From Nematostella vectensis (taxonomy: Eukaryota > Cnidaria > Anthozoa > Actiniaria > Edwardsiidae): DNA of 64,000 bases. The notes beneath the pieces are model-generated. The model was not told the origin of the DNA, searched no databases, and was given only the letters and a program-made list of their open reading frames with translations. The translations under genes and the position numbers were made by a program. Positions within the stretch are counted from its first letter, which is position 1; each line of letters starts with the position of its first letter. Location of the stretch: positions 15,332,139 through 15,396,138 of the forward strand of contig NC_064039.1 of assembly GCF_932526225.1 (NCBI RefSeq), in the 5' to 3' direction. Positions 20,286 to 29,219 of the stretch are shown piece by piece.

Positions 20286-21652
20286 GCTACTATGATCTAC
20301 GGAGTATGAAGGAAGAGGATGCTAACGCTGTAACCCTATGGCATCAAGACCAAGTTTCCCGTAGTGTGGTGTTTAACTTAAAGGAGGAGCTTGCCACTTA
20401 CTGTCACCAGGATGTTGAGGTGTTAAAGAAGGCTGTCGTTGCTTTCGATGAACTTATCATGGATGCTGTTGGCCTCCATCCATTCAAGATAGCTATTACC
20501 ATAGCTTCATTGTCGAGCCGTATCTTGCGCTCAAAATTTTTGGAGGAGGGAGCTATTGGGTTAATTCCCTTACGCGGTTATCGTGGCCATGATGTGCAGT
20601 CTTTAAAGGCACTACAGTGGTTGAAATACGTGGAGCATCGTGAAGGTGATGGAGTGTTTATCCAACACGCAGGGAACAGAGGGGAAGTGCGCTTGGGTGG
20701 ACGAATCAAGGTGGATGGTTATGCCGCAGCCACTAACACTGTGTACCAATACCAAGGGTGTTTTTATCATGGTTGCCCGATGTGCTTTCAACCCGATACT
20801 GTGAACCCCTTGACGAATACCACAATGCAGGAGCTCCGTGAACACACGCGTGCTACAGAGCTGCGTCTCAAGGCCTTAGGGTATAATTACGAGGAAGTTT
20901 GGGAATGCCAATTCGATGCCCAATTGAACAATGATGTACAACTACAAGCCCTTGTAGGGGATGTGGAACACTCGAGACCCCTCGAACCCCGTGATGCCTT
21001 CTTTGGTGGTAGGACTAATGCCATTCAGTTGCATTGTGAGGCAAAAGTTGAGGAGGGTGAGCAAATACACTACTACGACTTCACATCACTGTATCCCTGG
21101 GTGAACGCAACGTGTGAGTACCCAGTTGGACACCCCGACGCTATTGTCACCGAGAACTTTGAGGATCTCCATGTGTACAAAGGATTGATGAAAATTCGCG
21201 TGTTACCTCCCCGGGACCTCTTTTTCCCTGTTCTCCAAATTCGTGTCAATCAGAAAATAATGTTCCCACTATGCCTTCGCTGTGCCGAAATGGAGGGGCA
21301 AGGGTCTTGCACCCATTCGGATGAGGAGCGGGCATTTACGGGGACGTGGTGTCACCCAGAGATCTTTAAAGCTCTCGAAAAAGGTTACACTGTGCTTCGT
21401 GTCTACGAAGTGTGGCACTGGGAGAAGTGGGAGCGCTTATTCGAGGAATATATCAAAACCTTTTTAAAATACAAGCAGGAAGCTTCGGGGTGGCCCGCAT
21501 GGTGCAACACCGACTCCGACAAGCAGCGGTACCTTGATGAGTACGAACACCATCAAGGTATTCGTATGGACCCGAGTAAAATCGAGAAGAACCCAATTGC
21601 ATGTGGGGCAAGTTCGGCGAACAACCCAATCCAAGACGCACCAAATATGTGA
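20234..21652 (+). pseudogene. polB: DNA polymerase B, middle part (ExoIII, nuclease-like insert, motif A, broken motif B)
   Basis: Contains ExoIII Y-C-H-Q-D (about 20400-20414). A restriction-endonuclease-like insert follows, with V-Y-Q-Y-Q-G-C-F-Y-H-G-C-P and a later W-E-C, as seen in Polinton polymerases. Then comes motif A Y-D-F-T-S-L-Y-P (about 21076-21099). Motif B begins with K-N-P near 21591, but the stretch with the invariant Lys that normally precedes W-G-K-F is absent and the frame changes at about 21600. This looks like a small deletion, after which the present frame reads nonsense to its stop. Loss of motif B should abolish dNTP binding. Confidence 0.88.
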
Positions 21653-22287
21653 GCGAACCTAAGGAGTATTTTGACTTGTTGATAAACGATTGTGTCGAGG
21701 TGAACGACGTGTTTATTGTGAACGAGGAACTCATTCAAGTCCATTATAAATTGGGGGAGAAGTTCCAAGAGCTGAAACCACACACCAATGTTGTAGTTGC
21801 TGCTTTCACCACATCGTTTGCACGATTGAAGCTGTACAATGTAATGGATAGACTAGGGGAACGTTGCCTGTACCATGATACGGACAGTGTCATCTTCTTA
21901 CAACGTCCTGGGGAATGGATGCCACCCCTTGGTGACTATCTAGGAGACTTGACGAGCGAGTTGGGGCAGGGGGACTTCATTAACTGTTATTCTTCAACTG
22001 GCCCAAAGAGTTACGGGTATACTACACACAATGGGCATTCTGTATGTAAGGTGAAAGGACTGCACTTGAACATTCGTACAGCGGACATTGTGAACCTTAG
22101 GACTATGCTGGAACTCTTGAACGTGGAGGGTGAAGAGCGCCATGTGACGCTCCCTTATGCCATTTACCGTAATGTACAGACGAGAACTTTACATACAGGG
22201 CCAGCTTATAAAACTTTTAGGGTAGTGTATAATAAACGGGTACGCCGGGGCATGCGTACCTACCCTTATGGTTACCACCTACTGTAG
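21601..22287 (+). pseudogene. polB: DNA polymerase B, C-terminal part (motif C)
   Basis: Begins at the M-W-G-K-F-G end of motif B and carries motif C H-D-T-D-S-V (about 21877-21894). It continues with G-P-K-S-Y-G-Y and the K-V-K-G block of the thumb, then a short C-terminus ending at 22285-22287. The frame is intact to the end. AATAAA-type signals follow at about 22316-22322. Confidence 0.88.
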
Positions 22288-22366
22288 AAAGTTTAAAAGA
22301 CCGTTAATAATGATAATAAATAAAAAAAAAAGAGATGTTTCATCACTGGTAGTGTGTTTATTTTTG

Positions 22367-22408
22367 TATAAATAAGGAAGGATTTAAAAGGAGGTATCAC
22401 TTGCGACA
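22367..22408 (+). promoter_or_regulatory. late-type core promoter of the integrase gene
   Basis: TATAAATAAG starts at 22367, exactly 41 nt before the ATG at 22408, with an initiator-like TCACTT (A at 22399). It has no CRE or CCAAT box. The spacing matches four virion-gene promoters downstream. Confidence 0.65.
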
Positions 22409-23727
22409 TGGGTTGCTTTGGTGCGGATCCTCTTCAACCGCGTTTCGATTGTCGTACGGCGTTGAAGCGCATGCGTTGTTTCTTTGCGTGTTGCGGGGGT
22501 AATATTGACATTCGAGACTCGCAACTCGATGGCAAACCCCCCAACGACAGCAAAGGTAAAAAAATATGGTACGAAGAAGAGAAAGAAGGAGAGGGTGGAG
22601 GGGGGAAGAAGATGACCAAGAAAGCTATCGACCATCTTCTTTATCAAATTTATTACGATCCGGATTGTCCAGCAGCTTTGGGGGGAGTGGACAAATTACT
22701 CCGAGCGGTACGTTCCAAAGGAGTGAGTCGTGCTCAAGTGGCTGCTTGGCTTCGGAGCCAATCCACTTACACGCTCCATAAACCCTACAGGCGCCGTTAC
22801 TCACGCCAACGGGTGGTGGTGAATGGCATGGATGAACAATGGCAAGCAGATTTGTGTGATATGCAGTCGTTAAGTTCGTACAATGACGGGTACAAATACA
22901 TACTCAGTGTGATTGACGTATTGAGCAAGTATGGTTGGGCTGTCGCTCTGAAAGACAAAACAGGTCCCCAGATTGTTCAGGCGTTCGAAACCATTTTCAA
23001 GGGTGGGCGTCAACCTGAGAAGCTTCAAACGGATGACGGTACCGAGTTCAAGAATCGGACTTTCCAAGCGTTTCTCAAATCCAAGGGGATCCATTACTTC
23101 TCCACGCGTAGTGAGCTGAAGGCTTCTGTGGTGGAACGGTTCAATCGCACTCTTAAGACTTGGATGTGGCGCTGGTTTACCCACAGGGAGACACGTCGAT
23201 ACATCGAAGTGTTACCAGAGTTGATTAACAACTACAACCATTCCTACCACCGTAGCATCCGTCGTGCTCCTGCGGATGTAGTTACGTATGACGATGCTCA
23301 GGAGGTGTGGGGTATTTTGTATGGGAAGAAAAAGACAAAGGTGAAAGCCCAGAAGAAGAGACCACCACCTAAATTTTACGTCGGAGATAAAGTACGGATC
23401 AGTAAAGTCAAGCACGTCTTTGCCAAAGGGTATATCCCTAACTGGACAGAAGAGGTGTTTACGGTGGGACAGCGGTACAACGATCCGAAACAGAAAGACT
23501 ATGAGTACCGGCTCCGCGAGTACGATGGGACATGGTTAGAAGGGAGGTTTTACGAACCCGAACTGCAACCTGTTCACCTCGATGAGGAAAAGGAACTGTT
23601 TCGCATCGAGAGGGTAATCAAGACACGTGGAAAGGGGAAGAAAAAAGAGTACCTTGTGAAGTGGCGCGGGTGGCCTGCCAAGTACAACAGTTGGGTGTCT
23701 ACCCAGCAAGTGCATAAAATCGCATGA
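22408..23727 (+). CDS. int: retrovirus-type integrase with C-terminal chromodomain
   Basis: 439 residues, intact. A helical N-terminal region is followed by the rve catalytic core, with the three acidic residues at about D148 (W-Q-A-D), D209 (Q-T-D-D-G-T-E-F) and E243 (V-V-E-R-F-N-R). Then comes an SH3-like basic region and a chromodomain at about 390-436 (Y-L-V-K-W-R-G-W with N-S-W). It cuts the target and joins the element's ends, giving the observed 6-bp duplication. The chromodomain may steer insertion to marked chromatin. The zinc-binding H2C2 module typical of retroviral integrases is not evident. The start is fixed by the 41-nt promoter spacing. Confidence 0.93.
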   Translation: MGCFGADPLQPRFDCRTALKRMRCFFACCGGNIDIRDSQLDGKPPNDSKGKKIWYEEEKEGEGGGGKKMTKKAIDHLLYQIYYDPDCPAALGGVDKLLRAVRSKGVSRAQVAAWLRSQSTYTLHKPYRRRYSRQRVVVNGMDEQWQADLCDMQSLSSYNDGYKYILSVIDVLSKYGWAVALKDKTGPQIVQAFETIFKGGRQPEKLQTDDGTEFKNRTFQAFLKSKGIHYFSTRSELKASVVERFNRTLKTWMWRWFTHRETRRYIEVLPELINNYNHSYHRSIRRAPADVVTYDDAQEVWGILYGKKKTKVKAQKKRPPPKFYVGDKVRISKVKHVFAKGYIPNWTEEVFTVGQRYNDPKQKDYEYRLREYDGTWLEGRFYEPELQPVHLDEEKELFRIERVIKTRGKGKKKEYLVKWRGWPAKYNSWVSTQQVHKIA

Positions 23728-23761
23728 GTCATGCATTTCACCCTCAGTTGTCTCATGCACC

Positions 23762-24709
23762 ATGACGGATCAACAGCAATTCTACGTAACGTTACCCAGC
23801 AATGCCATCCAAGATGCTCTCCCTGGTAACACTATCAGTGATTTTTCCATACGAACGCCAAAAACCTTGGACCTACGTGAGGGAAAATGGCAAGTGGGGC
23901 TGGTTCAGGTTATTTACCCTAACACATGGTTAAAGTTTCCACCCGAGGATAGCGATATCTGGATCTACCACAAGGTGCCTGAGCCCAATTGGTACGCCAG
24001 TTGGGCTGACAAAAACAATTCTAGTTCCCTTATACCCCCAGAAAAAATAAATAACAAATGGACGCACATCAAACTAGACGGCTTCCAAGCCCCAAAGTGG
24101 CACCAAGTTGCCTTCAATCTCAAGAAGGCTGTTGACCAATTCAACGCTGGTAGGGCTATAGTGAGGCAGCAACTTGGTCAAGGTGATGTGGTGGATGTGC
24201 TTGTGGCAATAGACACATTAACGAAACAGACCAATATAGCGATAGCGAAGGGGAACCAACTTCTCCTACGACCACGGGTAGCCATGGCTATAGGGTTCAA
24301 GCAATGGATTTCGGGGGAATGGGTCATGCAATTACACCCTGACGATGGTGTCCTCCCACCTGATTATCAGTTTGGCCCAACCGAAGCACACAGAACTCTG
24401 TTGAACTGGATACCCTTTAGTTACGATGCTTTGAGCTTGTTCCCAGGGTCCGGGGACTTTACCCCACCGTCATCCCGTCCCTTTGCCTCCAAGGAGAGTG
24501 ACATTACCATCGAGGATCTACAACCCTTTCAAAACATGTACGTGTATTCCAACATGTCTGAGGGGAACCTCGTCGTAGGGAGTGCTGACACCAACCTCCT
24601 ACGTGTGATAACACCTGAAGGAAACTATGGTGACGCTGTGGAACGGAATTTTACCGCACCTTATTACTTCCCGACACGCACTCAACTCGTGGATATGATC
24701 CACTTCTAG
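23762..24709 (+). CDS. penton-like minor capsid protein, copy 1 (C-terminus lost by frameshift)
   Basis: 315 residues, paralogous to the next gene. Shared blocks are the N-terminal I-S-D-F with P-K-T-L-D-L-R-x-G-x-W-x-V-G, a D-I-W, a W-H-Q-V/R-V-A block, F-Q-N-M-Y-V/L-Y-S-N, and L-R-V followed by Y-F-P near the end. The C-terminal signature L-H-F-R-R of this Polinton family is present in the next frame at 24710-24792, so a one-base change near 24706-24712 has cut off about 27 residues. Assignment as penton (vertex, single jelly roll) rests on the gene set and conserved C-terminal pattern. The alternative is another minor capsid protein. No TATA box is seen before it. Confidence 0.6.
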   Translation: MTDQQQFYVTLPSNAIQDALPGNTISDFSIRTPKTLDLREGKWQVGLVQVIYPNTWLKFPPEDSDIWIYHKVPEPNWYASWADKNNSSSLIPPEKINNKWTHIKLDGFQAPKWHQVAFNLKKAVDQFNAGRAIVRQQLGQGDVVDVLVAIDTLTKQTNIAIAKGNQLLLRPRVAMAIGFKQWISGEWVMQLHPDDGVLPPDYQFGPTEAHRTLLNWIPFSYDALSLFPGSGDFTPPSSRPFASKESDITIEDLQPFQNMYVYSNMSEGNLVVGSADTNLLRVITPEGNYGDAVERNFTAPYYFPTRTQLVDMIHF

Positions 24710-24795
24710 CCGATGAAAAAGGACAGCCCATTTCATTCCAGTCTGGCGCTGTTGTGGGAACATTACACTTTCGGCGCACCCGATTCGCTTAAACG

Positions 24796-25836
24796 ATGGC
24801 AAGTGGGAAGTATATACTTACCTTATCTAGTAACGATCGGGAGGAGGGGGGTGAAATTGGTGATTTTGTTGTAAGACCCTCCCAGACGCTTGATCTACGT
24901 AATGGGAGATGGGAGGTTGGGGTTGCCTCCGTCAACTATCAACCCCACTATGACATCTTCTCGTCCGACGAGCACGACATCTGGGTTATGTGCAAACATC
25001 TAGACCATCAAATCGTAGCTCCCTCATCAACAGCTGTACCTTACCTCCAATGGCACCGGGTTGCCCTACGTCCATCGAAGATAACCAATTGGGAACAGTT
25101 AACTACCAACTTACGGATGGCTATCGACGACTTTAACATATCTAGGCAAGCCACGAGGCAGGCGCTACAACAGAATTATCTGGACCTAGAAATGGTACCT
25201 GATGAGTACAACGAAAAAGTGGTGTTCAAAGTAGGGTGGGGGAGCCGTGTGTTGATGCGGAAACGACTTGCGGCAAGGCTTGGCTACACCGACGCCAGCC
25301 TCTCCGACGAGGGACCCTTCTACGCTACATTGTTACCCCCAAACGATGTAGGGGGTGTCTCCCACCCAATAGTGATAAGGGGTGCCCTCCCCCCCGACTA
25401 CCCCATCACCGGAACAGAGGCCCCAAATCTACCGGAGGGAATCGTTAGTCCACATCTGCTACCCAAATGGACTGTGTTCGATTGCTCCCTTCCTCAATTG
25501 CCAAACAATGCGAACACCCGCGAGTACCCCTCCAGGGACCATCCCGTCTTTGACATCAAATCTTTCCAAAACATGTACTTGTACTCAAATATCACCAACA
25601 ACAACTACATCCTAGGGAGCCGCACCCGGAATGTATTACGCGTGATGGTAGACAAGGGTGCGCCTGGTGGAAGGGGTGTGGAACGGGTTTTCGACCGCCC
25701 ATTCTATTTCCCTTTACGTCTAGAACTCATCGACGAAATCCATATCTATATAACAGACGATACGGGGAGAATGATACCATTCTCATCGGGGAGCTTTGAG
25801 GTGACAGTTCATTTCAGACGTACGTCATCATCATGA
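24796..25836 (+). CDS. penton-like minor capsid protein, copy 2
   Basis: 346 residues, intact paralog of the preceding gene. The order of conserved blocks is the same, ending with I-T-D-D-T-G-R, a P-F-S-S-G segment and V-H-F-R-R. It would form or line the capsid vertex. Its ATG lies 3 nt after the TAA (24790-24792) that closes the out-of-frame tail of copy 1. Its own TGA (25834-25836) overlaps the ATG of the next gene. This packing suggests translation from one message. No separate TATA box is visible. Confidence 0.62.
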   Translation: MASGKYILTLSSNDREEGGEIGDFVVRPSQTLDLRNGRWEVGVASVNYQPHYDIFSSDEHDIWVMCKHLDHQIVAPSSTAVPYLQWHRVALRPSKITNWEQLTTNLRMAIDDFNISRQATRQALQQNYLDLEMVPDEYNEKVVFKVGWGSRVLMRKRLAARLGYTDASLSDEGPFYATLLPPNDVGGVSHPIVIRGALPPDYPITGTEAPNLPEGIVSPHLLPKWTVFDCSLPQLPNNANTREYPSRDHPVFDIKSFQNMYLYSNITNNNYILGSRTRNVLRVMVDKGAPGGRGVERVFDRPFYFPLRLELIDEIHIYITDDTGRMIPFSSGSFEVTVHFRRTSSS

Positions 25837-26375
25837 ATATTATAGGTGATATCCTCGGTGGAGTAGCTGGAACTCTCTTAACCCCTCTTCTTGGTCCTCT
25901 CCTTGGTGGCCAAAAAGAAAGTGGTTCCCATGCAATAGCTGGTACTAATACAATAAGAGGGTACAATATCAGCAACCCACCTCCTTTCCTTGATTGGGAG
26001 CAGCGCGGTATGGGGAGCCCTGCGTTCCAAGGGGCTCCCATTGGACAACTGGGGTGGGGGAGCAGTCACGGTGAAGCGTTCAGCGGTTACCCTGTGGTAG
26101 TACAAACAGGTGGTGGCCTCAGCCCACTCCACACAGACTTACCCTTCGACACCTCAGGGAGCATCCCCATCACACATTCAACGTACGAAAGCGTTTCCCC
26201 TAGCGCTAAGAAACAAATCTCCCATAGAGTGAAGATTATGCCGAAAACTGTTCCTATTGGGACTGTAACCACAAAACCAAGACCACAAAGTCACCGCCGC
26301 CACCGCCGCCGTAGAGTCACACCCTCCTACAACCGTCAAAGGGGTGGGGCCAGGCCCATGGATATCTTCGACTAG
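25833..26375 (+). CDS. pVI-like minor virion protein (membrane-active N-terminus, basic C-terminus)
   Basis: 180 residues. The N-terminus is a hydrophobic Gly/Leu-rich helix with I-L-G-G-V (residues 8-12) and L-L-G-G-Q. Both fit the adenain consensus (M/I/L)-x-G-G-x. A middle region without obvious fold leads to an Arg/His-rich tail with R-Q-R-G-G-A (GG at 171-172). Adenovirus pVI likewise joins a membrane-lytic helix to protease sites, so a role inside the capsid and in endosome escape is inferred only. The ATG overlaps the upstream stop as ATGA. Confidence 0.5.
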   Translation: MNIIGDILGGVAGTLLTPLLGPLLGGQKESGSHAIAGTNTIRGYNISNPPPFLDWEQRGMGSPAFQGAPIGQLGWGSSHGEAFSGYPVVVQTGGGLSPLHTDLPFDTSGSIPITHSTYESVSPSAKKQISHRVKIMPKTVPIGTVTTKPRPQSHRRHRRRRVTPSYNRQRGGARPMDIFD

Positions 26376-26480
26376 GGAAAAAAAAAAGATAAAACTACCT
26401 ACTGGTTACGTCACATCCCCAGTTAACGCCCACCCTTGCCACGAAGAAGAGCTCTCTCTACCCTCTATTGCTGCTCCACC

Positions 26481-27791
26481 ATGAGTGACGCCACTGTCTT
26501 CTCAGGGTCACAACAGGTGGCAAACCCTAGTGTGGGTTTGTTCACAATGCCCGCCACAGACGTAGCCTTAAAAGATGGTCATTTTATCCCATACACCCCT
26601 ACTGACGAAGGCTCCGAGCACATTGAATGGTACATTCACCCCCCTTCCACTTACGTTGATCTCAAGAAAACACACATCAAAATGAAAGTGAAAATTACCA
26701 AAGCCGATGGGGCTAACCTCACTGCCGGCGAGCATGCCGCCTTTGTGAACAATGCTGGCCATACAATGTTCAGACAAATCAGGGTAGAATTGAATAACAG
26801 AGTCGTTACCCTGCAAACGGACTCGTACCCATACAAAGCTTACATCAGTAACCTCCTAAACTACACCAGAGAAGGCCAAGAATCATTCTTGGTCTGTGGT
26901 ATTTGGCACAAAGATACTGCTGGTCACATGGACATTGCTGAAGTGTCAGGAGCTGGGGCAACAAACGAAGGTTTAAAAAAACTTGCTAGCTACACGGCTG
27001 AAAGCGCTGAAGTCGGAATTATCATTCCTCTAGACGTCGACATCTTCAAATCTGGTCGGTACCTATTGAGTGGTATCCCAATGAAAATCAGGATGGAAAT
27101 GTCCAAACCAAATTTTGCCCTCATGGGGGGCGGGAAATTCGTAATCAGCCCAGGCTCAACCCTCCGTTTGTATCACGTCACCCCTTTAGAAACGATTGCG
27201 CTGGGCCACGCCAACGAACTGCTTCACAACAATTTAGCCAAGTACCCTGTAACCACAGCTGTAGTCAAAACAGAGCAGGTTGAAAGTGGGAAACACACCA
27301 TAAGGTTCAATGATCTATGGAATGGTCTCATCCCTAAGCGAATGGTGTTTGGCATCGTCACTAATGAGGCCTATGCTGGAAGTTACACAAAGAACCCCTT
27401 CAATTTTCACTTCCCAAACGTTACTAACATTGAGGTGCGAGTGAATGGAAACGAAACACCCATCTCAAACATCAAAAACATTGCTGGGGATGCTATAGAT
27501 TTGTACTACATGATGCACGAGGGGGTCAATGGGCAAGCAGCCCGCGCAAAAGGTCTGAACATCTCGCGGGAAGAGTATTTTGGTGGGTACGGGTTGGTTG
27601 TCTACGACTTCACACCCGCAGGAAACTCATCATCCGGGTACTTTCAGCCACAGTATAAAGGCACGGTGTCACTGGACTTGAACTTCAGTACAGCTCCTAC
27701 CGTGGTGCTCACAGTAGTGCTGTACGGGGAATTCAACAACACCATGGAGATAGATAACGGACGTAATGTGATGTACGACATCCAAGGATAA
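26481..27791 (+). CDS. hexon-like major capsid protein (double jelly roll family)
   Basis: 436 residues from the ATG at 26481 in a good context (CACCATGA); the frame upstream is open but lacks an ATG. The pattern I-E-W-Y-I with Y-V-D-L, V-N-N-A-G-H-T-M-F-R-Q-I-R-V-E-L-N-N, Y-P-Y-K-A-Y-I and D-T-A-G-H-M-D matches the Polinton capsid family (the C. elegans F54H12.2-like group), identified in the literature as the double jelly roll major capsid protein. It would form the trimeric shell capsomers. The frame is intact. No 41-nt TATA module is present; a TTACGTCA and a CT-rich leader lie upstream, so its promoter differs from those of the basic virion genes. Confidence 0.78.
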   Translation: MSDATVFSGSQQVANPSVGLFTMPATDVALKDGHFIPYTPTDEGSEHIEWYIHPPSTYVDLKKTHIKMKVKITKADGANLTAGEHAAFVNNAGHTMFRQIRVELNNRVVTLQTDSYPYKAYISNLLNYTREGQESFLVCGIWHKDTAGHMDIAEVSGAGATNEGLKKLASYTAESAEVGIIIPLDVDIFKSGRYLLSGIPMKIRMEMSKPNFALMGGGKFVISPGSTLRLYHVTPLETIALGHANELLHNNLAKYPVTTAVVKTEQVESGKHTIRFNDLWNGLIPKRMVFGIVTNEAYAGSYTKNPFNFHFPNVTNIEVRVNGNETPISNIKNIAGDAIDLYYMMHEGVNGQAARAKGLNISREEYFGGYGLVVYDFTPAGNSSSGYFQPQYKGTVSLDLNFSTAPTVVLTVVLYGEFNNTMEIDNGRNVMYDIQG

Positions 27792-27826
27792 ACCAGAAAG
27801 AGAAAAAAAGAAAAAAAAAAGGAGAC

Positions 27827-28240
27827 ATGGATGCTGATCTCCAACTGGATGCAATGTCGACAGGGGAATTGGAGGCTATGGCCCTCAGTGATCGTTGCAT
27901 AGAACCCGTGTTCGAAGGGGTACTCCCTTCAGACCTCCTGCCTACTACCATCCCAGAAAATGGGTATGGATACGCGGCATACATTATAAATGTTGACCCA
28001 AGTGACAAGCCTGGCAGCCACTGGTTAGCAGCCCTCTTCACACCAGACCGCTGCGAATGGTTTGACAGTTTTGGATTTGGTCCAGAAGCGTATGGTCAGG
28101 TGATGGTGAACTTTTGTGCCCTGCGCCCCCGGTTGATAACGAACCCATACCGTCTTCAAGCTTTAAACTCTGCCGTGTGTGGCCAGTATTGCCTGTTCTT
28201 CTTGTGGGGAAACTTTAAGGGAAATCATCTCGAGGTTTAG
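27827..28240 (+). pseudogene. adenain-type cysteine protease, frameshifted near the C-terminus
   Basis: Adenovirus-type (Ulp1-fold) maturation protease. His at residue 65 (G-S-H-W), an acidic residue at about 80 (W-F-D-S-F-G), and Q120 and C122 in C-G-Q-Y-C form the catalytic set. Near 28205-28225 the frame changes: the C-terminal helix block (F-S-N-H, W-N-D, V-x2-F-V) is encoded in another frame and runs to a stop at 28389-28391. The 137-residue product as read therefore ends with foreign residues. It would process the pVI-like and basic virion proteins. The leader before the ATG is almost pure purine (27795-27826). Confidence 0.8.
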
Positions 28241-28391
28241 TAACCACCACAATTGGAACGATCAAGTAGTGTGTTCATTTGTACACGATACTTTCCATGT
28301 GAAAGACGTACCACAACACGGTAGACCGCACCGACGTTGCCCTTGGCTTCAGTGTGCTACCAGACAACATCATTTAGTGTACGGGGGGTGA
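28226..28391 (+). pseudogene. out-of-frame C-terminal tail of the protease
   Basis: This frame carries the conserved end of the protease, about 55 codons, and stops at 28389-28391. A polyadenylation-type AATAAA follows at about 28430. Confidence 0.6.
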
Positions 28392-28529
28392 CTTGTGAAT
28401 GTGGTAATAGTGTAGAGTTAATAATTACAATAAAACATGTGTTGGGAAACCTGTGTCTTGTGTCGTCATTTCCTACTGCTTATATAAGGGGGAAATAAAG
28501 TGGTTGGCACCAAATCAATTACGTCTAGG

Positions 28530-29183
28530 ATGGAGGACCGGCGGTTTCGTTGTCCCTGTGCCATTATGGTCGTAGGTCCAAGCCAATCTGGGAAAACCAC
28601 ATGGGTACAGAACTTGTTGCGACAAGCCCCCAGGGCTTTCGATAAACAATTCCGTAAAATAGTCTGTTGTTACGGTCAATGGCAACCCAAATACGATTGG
28701 ATGCAGAAAAAATTGGGGGTAGAATTTTACCAAGGATTGCCCGACTCCGTCACCGAACTGTTTGGGAAACACGACACCCCTGGTTTGCTCATCATAAACG
28801 ATCTGATGGACCAAATCGATAAGGCATTGAAAATCTTCACCCAAGAATCCCACCACCACGACATCACAACCATATTTATATCACAGAACCTATTCCCTGG
28901 GGGAAAATCACGCACCGCGTCGATCAACAGCCATTGTTTTGTGATATTCAAAGACCCTAGGAACAAGTTGGGGGTGCGTACGCTTGCGCAGCAAGCGTTT
29001 CCGGGGCAATTAAACTATGTCATGGACGCCTACGACCAAGCCACTAAAGAGCCCTATAGTTGTTTGTTGATGGACTTTCACCAAAAAAACCCCGATGCCT
29101 TCCGTCTCCGTTCTCACGTCTTACCCGACCAGTGTCCCATGTACGCATACTTACCCAAAGACTCTAAAGGTAAAACTGCATAA
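28530..29183 (+). CDS. FtsK/HerA-family genome-packaging ATPase
   Basis: 217 residues. Walker A G-P-S-Q-S-G-K-T-T (about residues 16-24), Walker B L-L-I-I-N-D (about 86-91) and a downstream I-F-I-S-Q-N-L-F block with the sensor Gln are typical of Polinton and other double-jelly-roll virus packaging ATPases. It would pump DNA into the capsid. A TATATAAGG box at 28481 lies 49 nt before the chosen ATG. The frame is open 10 codons upstream but has no ATG. The gene is intact. Confidence 0.9.
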   Translation: MEDRRFRCPCAIMVVGPSQSGKTTWVQNLLRQAPRAFDKQFRKIVCCYGQWQPKYDWMQKKLGVEFYQGLPDSVTELFGKHDTPGLLIINDLMDQIDKALKIFTQESHHHDITTIFISQNLFPGGKSRTASINSHCFVIFKDPRNKLGVRTLAQQAFPGQLNYVMDAYDQATKEPYSCLLMDFHQKNPDAFRLRSHVLPDQCPMYAYLPKDSKGKTA

Positions 29184-29219
29184 ATAGAAGTTAGAAGAGA
29201 ACCAGTACCTCAGTCAACG

